A DNA stretch of 64,000 nucleotides from Proteobacteria bacterium SG_bin4 (GCA_002083395.1 LWDH01000044.1:36130-100129), one strand, 5' to 3'; positions 8,866-17,592 are shown, counted from the stretch's first letter. Notes: generated by a model from the letters alone, not told the origin. Translations and numbers: made by a program.

Positions 8866-9204
8866 TCAGCGCTGCGCCATTTCCTTGCACTTAACCAGCA
8901 GATTGCGGGTTATAGTCGAGCTGGATTGGGAGATATAGCCGACGGTCGGGTTTCTTGTGTTCGGACTCAGCTCGCGTAACGCTCCCGAGAAGGAAACGAC
9001 ATTACCCGCTTGGTCGAGGATATGGTATCCACGTGAACCGCAGATCTCACCGGCTTTTTCCAGACAATTGCTGAAGTTCTTTCCCGATCCGCTGCAGTTA
9101 ATGTTATGCCCCAAGGATCCGTCGGCGAGAAAAATTTCTTTCGATGTGACGCATCCTTGCAGCATTATTACGCAAATTGCTAAGACAAACGGTATTCGCA
9201 ACAT
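8866..9204 (-). CDS. Small lipoprotein of unknown function
   Basis: The 112-residue product starts with a lipoprotein signal (MLRIPFVLAICVIMLQGC) with Cys18 as the lipidation site. The mature part holds paired cysteines in CSGSGKNFSNCLEKAGEICG, a pattern seen in small uncharacterised proteobacterial lipoproteins. The ATG at 9204 follows a GAAGGGAA ribosome site; the longer reading frame reaching 9264 has none and would bury the signal peptide. It lies 52 bases downstream of hsp20 on the same strand and may be co-transcribed. No function can be assigned. Confidence 0.75.
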   Translation of the reverse strand: MLRIPFVLAICVIMLQGCVTSKEIFLADGSLGHNINCSGSGKNFSNCLEKAGEICGSRGYHILDQAGNVVSFSGALRELSPNTRNPTVGYISQSSSTITRNLLVKCKEMAQR

Positions 9205-9256
9205 ACATTCCCTTCTCGTAGATTTACTATCGATCGTTTCTCTTGCGAAAGAACGA

Positions 9257-9838
9257 TCATCCATTATTGATAGTTATTTTTTTAACATTCGATTTCTCGG
9301 CTTCTTTGCGAGGAATCGAGATTGTCAATAATCCTTTCTGCATCCTTGCCTGGATGCCATCGACATCGGCATCGTCCGGCACCGCCAGAACGCGTTCGAA
9401 TGAGCCATAGCGTCTTTCCTTGCGATAATAATACTGATCCTTATGTTCCTGCTCTTGCTGCTTGGTGCCTTTAATCACCAGCACTCGGTCTTTCAGCTCG
9501 ATCGATAAATCTTCTTGCGCCAATCCCGGCACCTCCAGCGTAATGGTATATTGCTTGTCATCACTGGCGATATCGACATTCGCTCGAAAAACCGGCATCC
9601 ATTCGTCAGAAAGAAATTGTTGAAGAAATTCCGGTCTCGATCGAGCGGGAAAACCAAAGCCACGGAAAGCATCTTCAAACAAACGGTCAATTTCACGATG
9701 CAATTGGTCCAAGTTACTGACTTGCGGCAAGCGAGACGAGGAACGGTCATCGTGCTTGACTGGCACTACTTCGCCGCGGCCTTTATCAGCTTCTTCATGT
9801 TTAAACCAATTCCAGGGATTGAGTTTGCTAAAATCCAT
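9257..9838 (-). CDS. Hsp20/alpha-crystallin family small heat-shock protein
   Basis: The 193-residue cytoplasmic chaperone has an alpha-crystallin domain from about residue 85 (FRANVDIASDDKQYTITLEVPGL) to the conserved IQARMQKGLLTISIPRKE near the C-terminus, ending with a short VKKITINNG tail in place of the classic IxI/V anchor. The N-terminus MDFSKLNPWNWFKHEEA is typical of proteobacterial Hsp20s. A strong GGGAGG ribosome site sits eight bases upstream of the ATG at 9838. About 250 bases upstream are free of genes and should contain the promoter; I do not see an obvious heat-shock sigma site. Confidence 0.92.
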   Translation of the reverse strand: MDFSKLNPWNWFKHEEADKGRGEVVPVKHDDRSSSRLPQVSNLDQLHREIDRLFEDAFRGFGFPARSRPEFLQQFLSDEWMPVFRANVDIASDDKQYTITLEVPGLAQEDLSIELKDRVLVIKGTKQQEQEHKDQYYYRKERRYGSFERVLAVPDDADVDGIQARMQKGLLTISIPRKEAEKSNVKKITINNG

Positions 9839-10089
9839 GTCAATACCTCCCATTAATTTCACAATCCAATAAAACAAAGGCTTCTTGTGCTACCAACAGT
9901 TTTCAGTGTAGCTGAGAGCCTGTTCATATTCAATGACTTTGCCAGGAATCGGCTAGATTGCGCTTGGCTGGTTTGCATTTGCTCAACCTTAATGTAAAAA
10001 TCCATCTGCCGGCAAACCGGAAAAACAGAATAAATTGCATACCGCCGAGCTTCTCTCAATCGCAGATGGTTATACAATAACAATACATC

Positions 10090-10485
10090 ATGAAAAAACT
10101 GATAATCACATTAACATTGTTTTTGATTAGTACCGAAACATTCGCGGAATGGACCAAACTCGGTGACAGTACTGATAAAGGTGGTTACACCGTCTATGTG
10201 GATCTCAAATCTATACGCAAAGCAGCGAACCGTGTAAAACTATGGACTTTACTCGATTACCAAAGCGAGCAGAGAACCTTGGGAGCCACCTACCTATCGG
10301 AAAAAGTCCGGCGCGAATTTGATTGCGAGGAAGAACAAATGAGAACCCTTGCTTTTTCATATTTCAGTTGGAACATGGAAAAAGGCGACCTTATCCGTTC
10401 TTACAGCCAGCCACAAAAATGGGAAAAAATCCGGCCTGACAGCATGGATGAAGCGGAATGGAAGCTCGCTTGCAAGACCGAATGA
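10090..10485 (+). CDS. Exported protein with surface-adhesin E-like domain
   Basis: A 131-residue protein starts with a signal peptide (MKKLIITLTLFLISTETFA) and continues with a domain resembling the surface-adhesin protein E-like family: EWTKLGDSTDKGGYTVYVDLKSI, then KLWTLLDYQSEQ and a conserved Cys at DCEEEQ and CKTE near the end, which may form a disulfide. Such proteins are common in beta- and gammaproteobacteria and mostly have no tested function. It stands alone between hsp20 and the Cys-rich protein. Confidence 0.75.
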   Translation: MKKLIITLTLFLISTETFAEWTKLGDSTDKGGYTVYVDLKSIRKAANRVKLWTLLDYQSEQRTLGATYLSEKVRREFDCEEEQMRTLAFSYFSWNMEKGDLIRSYSQPQKWEKIRPDSMDEAEWKLACKTE

Positions 10486-10626
10486 CAGTCGGTTCTCTTT
10501 CCTGAATCCATATGAATAGCACTCTATTCCTGGTACTCAAGCGAGCCCTCTACGCTACGAACCTTTTTTCTGTTATCCTTGCAACATAATTTTTCATGTG
10601 TCACTTAACTAACTAAAGGGGAAAAT

Positions 10627-10908
10627 ATGATGTTCAAGAAAGCACTCAGTTCTTTGTTTTTTGTTTTTACATTGATCGCATTGTCTAATCATGCATTTGC
10701 TGCTTGCAGCGCAGAAACAGAAAAAGATGGCAAGAGCGCATGCGGTGCAGATCAAGTTTGCTACTTGGTTGAAGGAACCTGTATTGAGAAGAAAAGCCTT
10801 CCAGCTGGAAAAGCATGTAAAAAATCTGGCGTCTGCCAAAATACATGCGTGAAAGATGACGGCACAGAAACCAATGCAGACGGTTCTGAAACAGGAAAAT
10901 GCAGCTAA
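10627..10908 (+). CDS. Small secreted cysteine-rich protein
   Basis: The 93-residue product has a clear signal peptide ending at HAFA|A (about residue 25) and a mature chain with eight cysteines (CSAET, SACGADQVCYLVEGTC, ACKKSGVCQNTC, GKC), an even number suited to four disulfides. An AAGGGGAAAA ribosome site precedes two adjacent ATGs. A strong intrinsic terminator follows directly, so it is a single-gene transcript. I do not recognise a family. An extracytoplasmic structural or binding role is possible, but nothing in the neighbours supports a choice. Confidence 0.78.
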   Translation: MMFKKALSSLFFVFTLIALSNHAFAACSAETEKDGKSACGADQVCYLVEGTCIEKKSLPAGKACKKSGVCQNTCVKDDGTETNADGSETGKCS

Positions 10909-10931
10909 TTCTTAGCTGATTTTTTCAAAAA

Positions 10932-10959
10932 AGCCGGCTGTTGCCGGCTTTCTTTTTTT
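10932..10959 (+). terminator. Intrinsic terminator after the Cys-rich protein gene
   Basis: A perfect 7-bp stem AGCCGGC / GCCGGCT with a TGTT loop is followed by TTCTTTTTTT, 24 bases past the stop codon. This is the clearest rho-independent terminator in the window. Confidence 0.9.
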
Positions 10960-11067
10960 GTCGTGCGTTTTTGAATAACTACTTGCTGTATTAGTGATTC
11001 ACTGATCCGCTTGAGTAAGTGGATACGATTTATGACAGAAAATTGCTGCAGAACCAGTTTGCAAAGC

Positions 11068-11472
11068 TCAATCCTTTTTAATCATGGCAATTTCATCAAC
11101 GATGTCATTCTCATCGTAGCTGACTTGAAAAGCCATTTCATCGCCGTTAAAAGTAATTTCCGTAGGCGTTCCAAAAAGCTCCCATAACCCTAATGTAGCA
11201 ATACTTGCAGCACCGTGTAAAAACGCTCGCCCAGCTTTCGCGCCGGTGCTATAATCCTGTACGAACTTAAAAATTTCGTATCTTTTTCCATCTTTATACT
11301 CGCTCACGACCGGCGCTCCAAACTCGGAAATTAATACCGCTCGCGATACGCCTGCTTTCAATAAGCTTAAATCCTTTTTTTCCGGCTGCTTGGCAGCCAT
11401 GAACACCGAACATGCTGACATCGTGCTGATCAGCGCAAGCAGCAGAATACAAGTTCTTAATATTTTGTTCAT
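11068..11472 (-). CDS. Lipoprotein, SmpA/OmlA-like fold suspected
   Basis: The 134-residue product has a lipoprotein signal peptide with lipobox MSAC (Cys21). The block LLKAGVSRAVLISEFGAPV and the following EYKDGKRYEIFKF strand resemble the helix-strand start of SmpA/BamE-like small lipoproteins. A short glycine/alanine-rich segment (AGRAFLHGAASIATLGLWELFGTP) then precedes two strands, TEITFNGDEMAFQVSYD. It is not BamE itself: the order and length differ. It has no close neighbours on its strand. Family assignment is tentative. Confidence 0.72.
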   Translation of the reverse strand: MNKILRTCILLLALISTMSACSVFMAAKQPEKKDLSLLKAGVSRAVLISEFGAPVVSEYKDGKRYEIFKFVQDYSTGAKAGRAFLHGAASIATLGLWELFGTPTEITFNGDEMAFQVSYDENDIVDEIAMIKKD

Positions 11473-11673
11473 TTCTTCTAATACTTCCTTATCCTTAGTC
11501 TCGGTAATTCAAAAACACGCCGCAGAGCGCAGAATTCTAAAAAATGGAATAAATATGTTGAAAACAGAGATCATTTAATATCCGGCATAGTTCCATGAAG
11601 ACTGGAATTCTATAAAATGAAAGGCTTGATCAGCTCAGTAATGAACTTCAAGCAACAAAATTAAATGCCAGGG

Positions 11674-11955
11674 CTAAACAAAATCCAGCCTCTCAGTAAA
11701 GCCGCTGGACGCAATTTTTTCTAAATATTTTCTAGCTTTTCCGCTGACACCGGCACCGTGTTTCAAATAACGCTCCGCTGCCTGCTTTGGTGAATAATTA
11801 CTCACTACATAACCTTGATCGGCAATTGCTTGTTGAGATAATGTCGTTACCGTCAGCTTCCCTTTACCCAGTTTAATCACAAGCACACCTTTACCGCAGG
11901 TTGCTACGATAATTGCGGTATTCCGATGCTGATTAATAATCACACTTGGTTGCAT
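11674..11955 (-). CDS. Hypothetical 93-residue protein
   Basis: The frame encodes a basic soluble protein (MQPSVIINQHRNTAIIVATCGKG...). An N-terminal beta-rich half is followed by a helical half with SPKQAAERYLKHGAGVSGKARKYLEKI. It has no signal peptide or membrane segment. Codon use matches the surrounding genes and the region is otherwise gene-free, which favours a real gene, but there is no strong ribosome site and I recognise no family. Confidence 0.5.
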   Translation of the reverse strand: MQPSVIINQHRNTAIIVATCGKGVLVIKLGKGKLTVTTLSQQAIADQGYVVSNYSPKQAAERYLKHGAGVSGKARKYLEKIASSGFTERLDFV

Positions 11956-12149
11956 ACTTCATATCATTCTCATAAATCACTCTTCATTATCATTTTACAC
12001 GATACCGGAATTGCTCCCCTCGAAAGTAACTGCATACAGTTGATTAAGAGACCCTTCAAGCATTCTTCATTTCTTGACAAAACGCACAGCATCTCTATAA
12101 TCCACCCTTTGTTTCTGAAGTGATACAAATCTTTCGGTAACTTCATCAC

Positions 12150-12224
12150 GCGGGAATAGCTCAGTGGTAGAGCACAACCTTGCCAAGGTTGGGGTCGCGA
12201 GTTCGAGCCTCGTTTCCCGCTCCA
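12150..12224 (+). tRNA. tRNA-Gly (GCC)
   Basis: A cloverleaf can be drawn: acceptor GCGGGAA/TTCCCGC, D arm GCTCAGTGGTAGAGC, anticodon stem CAACC/GGTTG around loop TTGCCAA, T arm with GTTCGAGCC, and an encoded CCA end. It is the first of three tRNA genes in tandem. Confidence 0.97.
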
Positions 12225-12327
12225 TTTTCTATAGAAAATGGCTCTTGTAAGATAGTTTTGTCGGAAACCGCATAGTCTCTACAGGTTATTCTTTAGAGCT
12301 ACAAATAATTTTATAAGCTATGCAAAT

Positions 12328-12401
12328 GGCGGGGTGGCAGAGTGGTCATGCAGCGGCCTGCAAAGCCGTCTACGCCGGTTCGATTCCGACCCCCGCCTCC
12401 A
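12328..12401 (+). tRNA. tRNA-Cys (GCA)
   Basis: The acceptor stem GGCGGGG/CCCCGCC, anticodon loop CTGCAAA (GCA), T loop GGTTCGATTCC and encoded CCA are all present. It ends six bases before the next tRNA. Confidence 0.97.
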
Positions 12402-12407
12402 TTTTTT

Positions 12408-12497
12408 GCCCGGGTGGTGAAATTGGTAGACACAAGGGACTTAAAATCCCTCGGGCCTAAAACGCCCGTGCCGGTTCGATTCCGGCTCCGGGCACCA
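12408..12497 (+). tRNA. tRNA-Leu (TAA)
   Basis: A 90-base class II tRNA with acceptor GCCCGGG, anticodon loop CTTAAAA (UAA), a long variable arm (TCGGGCCTAAAACGCCCG), T loop GGTTCGATTCC and encoded ACCA. It is probably processed from one transcript with tRNA-Cys. Confidence 0.97.
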
Positions 12498-13079
12498 ATT
12501 CCTGGTATCGTAAAAATCCTATAACCGCACACTTTAATTTTTGATCCGCGTTATTCTGAAATTTGATATCAAGAAAAGCTATTTAAGTTTCAATAGCCAT
12601 AATCTCTTTCGCCACTCTCAAGTTTCATAACGATATCACCGGCACGCCCTCCCTGACATCGTTGCACATTGAGCATCCGGTCATTCAAAACGCAATACAT
12701 CGTTTTGTTTTAATAAGGTTTTCTGAATTTTTCACAGAACCTGTGGATATCTTTGTGAATATTTTCTTAATAACTGTTGTAGGTCAATTAATAAATCAAA
12801 GCTTATCTTCAGTTATATATTTTATTTCAAACTGTTACACAATATTTCTTATCCTCGCTCGTAGGCAATGAAGCAGCATCCATTTTGTCAAATGTCTGTG
12901 GATTAGTTGAAATATCAAGAAAAACTTAGCACTTGGCAGCATTCCAGGACATTTACCTAAAATATCTTCGGCTATAAATTTTTAGCTCCCAATACCGATA
13001 TTTGTCTTTGCAAGTGATTCATATGAATGATATTTTTTATATCAAATTTCAATAACTTAATACAAATACAATTACACTT
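12498..13079. other. AT-rich gene-free stretch after the tRNA cluster
   Basis: About 580 bases with no convincing gene. A 69-codon open frame at 12662-12871 lacks a ribosome site and normal codon use. Two sites close to a DnaA box (TGTGGATAT near 12741 and TGTGGATTA near 12897) occur in AT-rich sequence, but there are too few to argue for an origin. The promoter of the next gene presumably lies in the last 100 bases. Confidence 0.6.
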
Positions 13080-13427
13080 ATGCCAAAATTGCGTCTAAAA
13101 ATTATCAAGCCGAAACCCAAAAAATATCCAACCCATGTAAACAATTTTTTTATCGATTGCCGCCAATACATCTATGGAAAAATCAATAAGTTGATCGATA
13201 GCGACATCCTTCCCTTAGTCATTGCGCCTTCAATCTTCATTCTCTTAACGGCGCTTGAATGGTGGTACTGGTATCTCGAAATACCAACCCCGTCACCGAT
13301 CCTACTGACCATTTTTGCTCTTCTCATCGGAGCCTTCTGTGCTTATAAGTTATTCTGGCAGAAGAAAAGTACCAATCACCCTCATCGGCTACATCCGACG
13401 ATAGAGCGGCACACAAGGCTGCATTAA
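13080..13427 (+). CDS. Hypothetical two-helix membrane protein
   Basis: The 115-residue product has a basic N-terminus (MPKLRLKIIKPKPKKYP), then two membrane helices, LPLVIAPSIFILLTALEWWYWYL and PILLTIFALLIGAFCAYKLF, and a His/Arg-rich tail. Similar paired helices precede soluble domains in some larger bacterial proteins, so this could be a shortened relative, but the tail ends cleanly in a stop and no broken downstream domain is visible. A perfect inverted repeat follows the gene. Function unknown. Confidence 0.6.
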   Translation: MPKLRLKIIKPKPKKYPTHVNNFFIDCRQYIYGKINKLIDSDILPLVIAPSIFILLTALEWWYWYLEIPTPSPILLTIFALLIGAFCAYKLFWQKKSTNHPHRLHPTIERHTRLH

Positions 13428-13446
13428 CTCCTATCAGCAAATCCGG

Positions 13447-13472
13447 ACTGACAACTTAACCAAGTTGTCAGT
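13447..13472. repeat. Perfect 11-bp inverted repeat, possible terminator
   Basis: ACTGACAACTT and AAGTTGTCAGT are separated by AACC, giving a very stable hairpin 20 bases after the preceding stop codon. There is no T tract, so it may act as an RNA 3' end or protect the transcript and need not be a classic intrinsic terminator. Confidence 0.6.
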
Positions 13473-13522
13473 GATGCGGGTTATACTAAAGCCCGCCATC
13501 CACCTGACAAAAACCATCCAGC

Positions 13523-13891
13523 ATGCACAAAAAGGTGTACTACAACAGCGCCTGCCCGATCTGCAAAGCGGGAATAGAAAGCCAACGCCAACATCTTGAA
13601 CGATGCGGGGTTGATGATATCGAGTGGATCGATGTACACACCAATCCAACGGTTGTTTCGGAAGTAAACAGCTCTTTGGAACAAGTGCGTGAGCGATTGC
13701 ACATTAAGGATAGCGATGGCGTGATCAGCACCGGTATTGATGCGTTCATTCAACTTTGGCGGCAATCACCTAAACAACGCTGGCTGGCGAAGTTATTACA
13801 ACTTCCAGTCGTCCGGCAACTTGCTCAAACGGCTTATAACGGCTTCGCAAAATTGCTATACCGCTGGAACCGGTTATTAAAACATTGGTAA
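13523..13891 (+). CDS. DUF393 (DCC family) thiol-disulfide oxidoreductase-like protein
   Basis: The 122-residue protein matches the DUF393 family: it begins VYYNSACPICKAGIE with a CPIC redox pair at about residues 11-14, and later has DGVISTGIDAFIQLWR and a C-terminal helix, PVVRQLAQTAYNGFAKLLYRWN. Members are thought to have a thioredoxin-like fold with a CxxC (often DxxCxxC) centre; here the leading Asp is replaced (NSACPIC). It converges on pyrC with a gap of only nine bases. Confidence 0.85.
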   Translation: MHKKVYYNSACPICKAGIESQRQHLERCGVDDIEWIDVHTNPTVVSEVNSSLEQVRERLHIKDSDGVISTGIDAFIQLWRQSPKQRWLAKLLQLPVVRQLAQTAYNGFAKLLYRWNRLLKHW

Positions 13892-13900
13892 ACGCCCGGG

Positions 13901-14941
13901 TTACGATGCCATTTTCCAGGTCAAAGCATCACCGGCATAAAGCGGTATTAATCGCTCATCCGCAAAGTCAAAATGCTGTGGAATCATCCAAGTCTCTTTA
14001 TGCAACGTGATAGTCCCCTGATTGCGCGGTAACCGGTAGAAATCGGCCCCGTGGAAGCTGGCGAAAGCTTCCAATCGATCCAGAGCGCCCGCTTGCTCAA
14101 ATGCCGTTGCATAAAACTCGATTGCCGCATGCGCGGTATAAATCCCGGCGCAACCGCAAGCATTTTCTTTACTCGATAGCGAGTGTGGCGCGCTATCGGT
14201 ACCCAGGAAGAACTTAGGATTGCCGCTAGTCGCCGCATCCAACAGCGCCCTGCGGTGAATCTCACGCTTCAATACGGGTAAACAATAATGATGTGGACGA
14301 ATCCCGCCCTGAAAAATCGCATTACGATTCAATAACAGATGATGTGCTGTAATCGTAGCTGCAACCGGATGCGATAACTCTTTAACAAACTGGACCGCAT
14401 CGCGCGTCGTGACATGCTCAAAAACAATGCGTAAGCGGGAGAAACGTTGTGTCAACGGTAACAATATCCGGTCGATAAAAACTTTTTCCCTATCAAACAC
14501 ATCGATAGCGGAATCCGTCACTTCGCCGTGCACCAGCAATGGCAGATCATGCGCTTCCATCGCTTCCAGCACCGCATAGCACTTACCAATCTCAGTTACC
14601 CCGGCATCCGAATTCGTCGTTGCACCCGCCGGATATAATTTCACCGCATGCACCACCCCGCTTTCCTTAGCCCGGACAATTTCTGAAACCGGGGTATTAT
14701 CGGTCAGATACAACGTCATCAATGGATCAAATTGGGAAACTTGCACCGCAGGCAATGCCGACAGGATACGTTGCCGATACGCCAAAGCCTGAGCCACTGA
14801 AACCACCGGCGGCCGCAAGTTGGGCATGACGATGGCCCGGGCGAACTGTCTTGCGGTATGCGGTAATACCGCGCGCATTTGCTCGCCATCGCGCAAGTGC
14901 AAGTGCCAATCGTCAGGCCTGGTAATAGTAATGCTAGTCAA
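13901..14941 (-). CDS. pyrC: Dihydroorotase
   Basis: The enzyme (346 residues) catalyses ring closure of carbamoyl-aspartate to dihydroorotate in pyrimidine synthesis. The zinc-binding HxH is in DDWHLHLRDG near the N-terminus, the region holding the carboxylated Lys is VVHAVKLYPAG near 100, and further metal or catalytic sites are in HGEV, FEHVTTRDA, THHLL-like ATITAHHLLLNRN and FLGTDSAPHS. Length and order match the class II PyrC of proteobacteria. The start reads TTG in good family register (MTSITITRPDDWHLHL). It lies downstream of rsmI on the same strand with about 48 bases between. Confidence 0.96.
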   Translation of the reverse strand: MTSITITRPDDWHLHLRDGEQMRAVLPHTARQFARAIVMPNLRPPVVSVAQALAYRQRILSALPAVQVSQFDPLMTLYLTDNTPVSEIVRAKESGVVHAVKLYPAGATTNSDAGVTEIGKCYAVLEAMEAHDLPLLVHGEVTDSAIDVFDREKVFIDRILLPLTQRFSRLRIVFEHVTTRDAVQFVKELSHPVAATITAHHLLLNRNAIFQGGIRPHHYCLPVLKREIHRRALLDAATSGNPKFFLGTDSAPHSLSSKENACGCAGIYTAHAAIEFYATAFEQAGALDRLEAFASFHGADFYRLPRNQGTITLHKETWMIPQHFDFADERLIPLYAGDALTWKMAS

Positions 14942-14989
14942 GATCGATTCCGAGCAGGGTTAATCAGCTTCATTATAACGTACGCAAGC

Positions 14990-15850
14990 CTAAATCCCAG
15001 GTTCTCCGGTTGATTTTAAATCCAACGCTAATTCATAGAGCGCGTTTTTATTCTCACCCGTAATTTCCGCGGCCAGCTTCACCGACTGCTTCAGCGGCAA
15101 TTCTTCCAGCAAGCATATCAAGGTATGTCGGGCGGATTCACTGATGCCGGATTTCTCCAGAATTTCCGCACCCGACAACAACAACACGAATTCACCTTTT
15201 TGTTGATTACTGTCTGCCTGCAACCAGACAAGGGCTTCTTTCAATGTTCCGCAATATATCGTCTCAAACAACTTGGTCAATTCCCGAGCGATGGTTATTT
15301 TCCTGTTGCTGCCAAACACTTCGATCATATCGGTCACCGATTCCAGAATACGATGCGGCGCTTCATAAAATATCAACGTAAACGGATATGACTGAATTTC
15401 GGTCAACGTACGCTTGCGCAATCCGGTTTTAGTCGGTAAGAAACCGTAAAACAAAAAATGAGGATTGCTGATTCCCGCTGCGGATAACGCGCAAACCGCC
15501 GCATTCGCGCCCGGAATTGGAATTATTCGATAACCGCTTTCGCGCACACGTTGCACCAGAATCGCACCGGGATCGGAAATGGCCGGCGTACCGGCGTCGG
15601 TCACTAATGCGATACTTTCTCCCGTCTGCAATAATGACAAAATTTTATCTGCAGCCGCACTTTCATTATGCTGATGCAACCGGATCCATTTTGCTGTGAT
15701 ATGGTGCTTCGCCAATAAATGCGAGGAATTTTGCACATGCTCCGCGGCAATCGCACTCACTCCCGCCAGCACTTCCAAAGCGCGTAAACTGATATCGCTT
15801 AAATTTCCTATTGGGGTGGCAACCACATATAATGCACTCTTTTCTAGCAT
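14990..15850 (-). CDS. rsmI: 16S rRNA (cytidine1402-2'-O)-methyltransferase RsmI
   Basis: The protein (about 286 residues) has the tetrapyrrole methylase fold: LYVVATPIGNLSDISLRALEVL at the start, SIALVTDAGTPAISDPGAILV for SAM binding, then GYRIIPIPGANAAVCALSAAG and FYGFLPTKTGLRKRTL. It methylates the 2'-OH of C1402 in 16S rRNA. The usual IAAEDTR block reads IAAEHVQNSSHLL here, replacing the conserved Asp-Thr-Arg. Three nearby ATGs and a GTG could start it; 15850 is picked for a GGA-type ribosome site. Its start region abuts that of the divergent LpoA-type gene, so the two promoters must overlap. Confidence 0.93.
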   Translation of the reverse strand: MLEKSALYVVATPIGNLSDISLRALEVLAGVSAIAAEHVQNSSHLLAKHHITAKWIRLHQHNESAAADKILSLLQTGESIALVTDAGTPAISDPGAILVQRVRESGYRIIPIPGANAAVCALSAAGISNPHFLFYGFLPTKTGLRKRTLTEIQSYPFTLIFYEAPHRILESVTDMIEVFGSNRKITIARELTKLFETIYCGTLKEALVWLQADSNQQKGEFVLLLSGAEILEKSGISESARHTLICLLEELPLKQSVKLAAEITGENKNALYELALDLKSTGEPGI

Positions 15851-15861
15851 CATTTTCATCC

Positions 15862-16980
15862 ATGGCACGTTGCTTTTCTATTTTCCTGGCATTGTTTTTA
15901 GCAATATACGGCAACCAAGCGGTATTCGCCACTGAACAAGAAGAACCTCCGCTTTCTGGCATAGCTGCCGGCCCCGTGATTGTGTCTCATATCGCATTGA
16001 TACTGCCGCTGGAATCGCCGGCATTTGCGGAAGCGGCAAACGTTGTCAAAGCAGGCTTTGAGGTCGCCGCACAACGCGGTCAAGCATTACCGGTCAGCAT
16101 CCGGTTATACCCGACCAACGACGAACCGCTCGACATTCTCATGAATTACCACCATGCAATCGCTTCCGGTGCAGTATTTGTGGTGGGCCCGCTCACCCGG
16201 GACGGTGTTTCCGCAATCGCATCCAGCGAAAAGTTAGCGATTCCGACATTGACATTGAACACGGCTGACAGCAACACACCCCTGCCGCGTAATCTTTATC
16301 TCTTCGGTTTACAAACAGATACCGAAGCCAATCAAATTGCTCAATTAGCAGCCCAGCAAGGTAGAAACCATGCTGTCGTCATCGGAGATGACAGCGCCTT
16401 ATCCAGGCGTCTGCAAAATGCCTTCATACAGCGATGGCAGGATGAATCCGGTCATACCGCGCAATTGTATCGTTATACCGACAACTCGGTGCTTTTACAG
16501 CAACTGCGGGATTTAACCGTTGGCGCAGAACGCCTGGTTTTTCTGGCGTTGGATGCGGCCAAATCTCGCATCGTCCGCCCCTATCTTGATCTGGAAACTC
16601 CGGTTTATGCCACTTCACAGATTTTTACCGGTAGCGGCAATTTTCTCCTTAATAACGATTTGGAAGGTATCCGGTTTCTCGATATGCCGTGGCTGTTGCA
16701 GCCCGATCACCCTGCTGTAATGGCCTACCGCCATGCCAATAGTCCCAGAAGCACCGAGATGGAACGTCTCTATGCCTTGGGTATCGACGCCTTTCGTTTA
16801 ATGACCAACTTGCTGCAGTGGCAATCAGCCGACCAGATCGCATTTGACGGTGTAACCGGAAACATCCGTTTTAGCCCGCCCAATCTATTCGTGCGTGAAC
16901 CCGTCCCGGCGCAATTTACGCAAGGCAAAGCGCAGCTTATCACAACGCCCGGAAATATCAGCGAAGATGAAAGGCAGTGA
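15862..16980 (+). CDS. Penicillin-binding protein activator, LpoA/LppC type
   Basis: This 372-residue exported protein is a periplasmic-binding-protein-like fold related to the C-terminal half of LpoA. After a signal peptide (MARCFSIFLALFLAIYGNQAVFA) the chain shows HIALILPLESPAFAEAANVVKAGFEVA, VVGPLTRDGVSAIA, and ATSQIFTGSGN, all typical LppC blocks. LpoA activates PBP1A in other bacteria. The mature N-terminus has no Cys lipobox, so it is probably soluble or held by other means. Upstream in-frame ATG codons exist at 15832; the one chosen opens the signal peptide directly. The end overlaps yraN by 14 bases, as in many proteobacteria where rsmI, lpoA and yraN are neighbours. Confidence 0.85.
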   Translation: MARCFSIFLALFLAIYGNQAVFATEQEEPPLSGIAAGPVIVSHIALILPLESPAFAEAANVVKAGFEVAAQRGQALPVSIRLYPTNDEPLDILMNYHHAIASGAVFVVGPLTRDGVSAIASSEKLAIPTLTLNTADSNTPLPRNLYLFGLQTDTEANQIAQLAAQQGRNHAVVIGDDSALSRRLQNAFIQRWQDESGHTAQLYRYTDNSVLLQQLRDLTVGAERLVFLALDAAKSRIVRPYLDLETPVYATSQIFTGSGNFLLNNDLEGIRFLDMPWLLQPDHPAVMAYRHANSPRSTEMERLYALGIDAFRLMTNLLQWQSADQIAFDGVTGNIRFSPPNLFVREPVPAQFTQGKAQLITTPGNISEDERQ

Positions 16981-17305
16981 TGCCGAAAAAGCCGCTATCG
17001 CTTATTTACAGCAGCAACATTTAGTACTGCTCGCGCAAAATTACCGCTGCCGCTTCGGAGAAATCGACCTGATCATGCGCGATCATGACACCTTAGTATT
17101 TATCGAAGTCCGCATGCGATCGAATGACGCGTTTGGGGGCGCCGCTGCCAGCATCACGCCATCCAAGCAAGCCAAGCTGCTGCGTACCGCCCGGCACTAT
17201 CTGGCGGAAATCAATAGTGAGCCGCCTTGCCGGTTCGACGCATTGCTGCTCTCAGGAATCGATGGCAAAAGAATCGAATGGATAAAAAATGCGTTTGGCG
17301 AATAA
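16967..17305 (+). CDS. yraN: YraN family (UPF0102) nuclease-like protein
   Basis: The 112-residue protein has the YraN layout: GSDAEKAAIAYLQQQ helix, NYRCRFGEIDLIMRD strand pair and FIEVRMRSNDAFGGAAASI, which place E, D and E-x-R in the positions of the PD-(D/E)xK nuclease core (Arg in place of the usual Lys). Function is untested; a role in DNA repair or recombination is often proposed. ATG at 16967 overlaps the end of the LpoA-type gene, which fixes the start and suggests coupling. Confidence 0.9.
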   Translation: MKGSDAEKAAIAYLQQQHLVLLAQNYRCRFGEIDLIMRDHDTLVFIEVRMRSNDAFGGAAASITPSKQAKLLRTARHYLAEINSEPPCRFDALLLSGIDGKRIEWIKNAFGE

Positions 17306-17489
17306 CGCTGATACATTCGATGCAGACTAACCAGGAAAATTAATTCCTAAACCAACCGTTCTCCTCAACAAGAACATCCAGCTGATTCCATTGACCTAAT
17401 CAATCTTTCGTAACACTTCCGTAAGAAATTTCAATATTTTTTACACTGGCTTGCATCCAGAGTCCAACTCCTCGCGTATTGAGTAATGA

Positions 17490-17518
17490 AACCGCTTGCA
17501 AAAGCTTCTCAAGCGGTT
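17490..17518. repeat. Perfect 9-bp inverted repeat upstream of the globin gene
   Basis: AACCGCTTG and CAAGCGGTT flank an 11-base spacer that itself contains AAGCTT. It lies 75 bases before the globin-like gene in a 287-base gap. It could be a terminator of yraN or an operator; there is no T tract. Confidence 0.4.
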
Positions 17519-17592
17519 CCAGTGTTTGCCAATCAAAACCCGGCAAGGCTGATTTGGAAAAAACTTAAAACTCATCAACAGGAGAGAAAATC

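Noticed and set aside
12662..12871. A 69-codon open frame after the tRNA genes.
   Set aside because: No ribosome site, no family resemblance and AT-rich sequence in which open frames of this size are expected.
12735..12910. Possible DnaA boxes in AT-rich sequence, suggesting an origin.
   Set aside because: Only two imperfect sites are visible and no dnaA, rpmH or parAB gene is nearby.
15828..15833. TATAAT hexamer before the LpoA-type gene as its -10.
   Set aside because: No -35 at the right distance, and the hexamer overlaps an alternative ATG.
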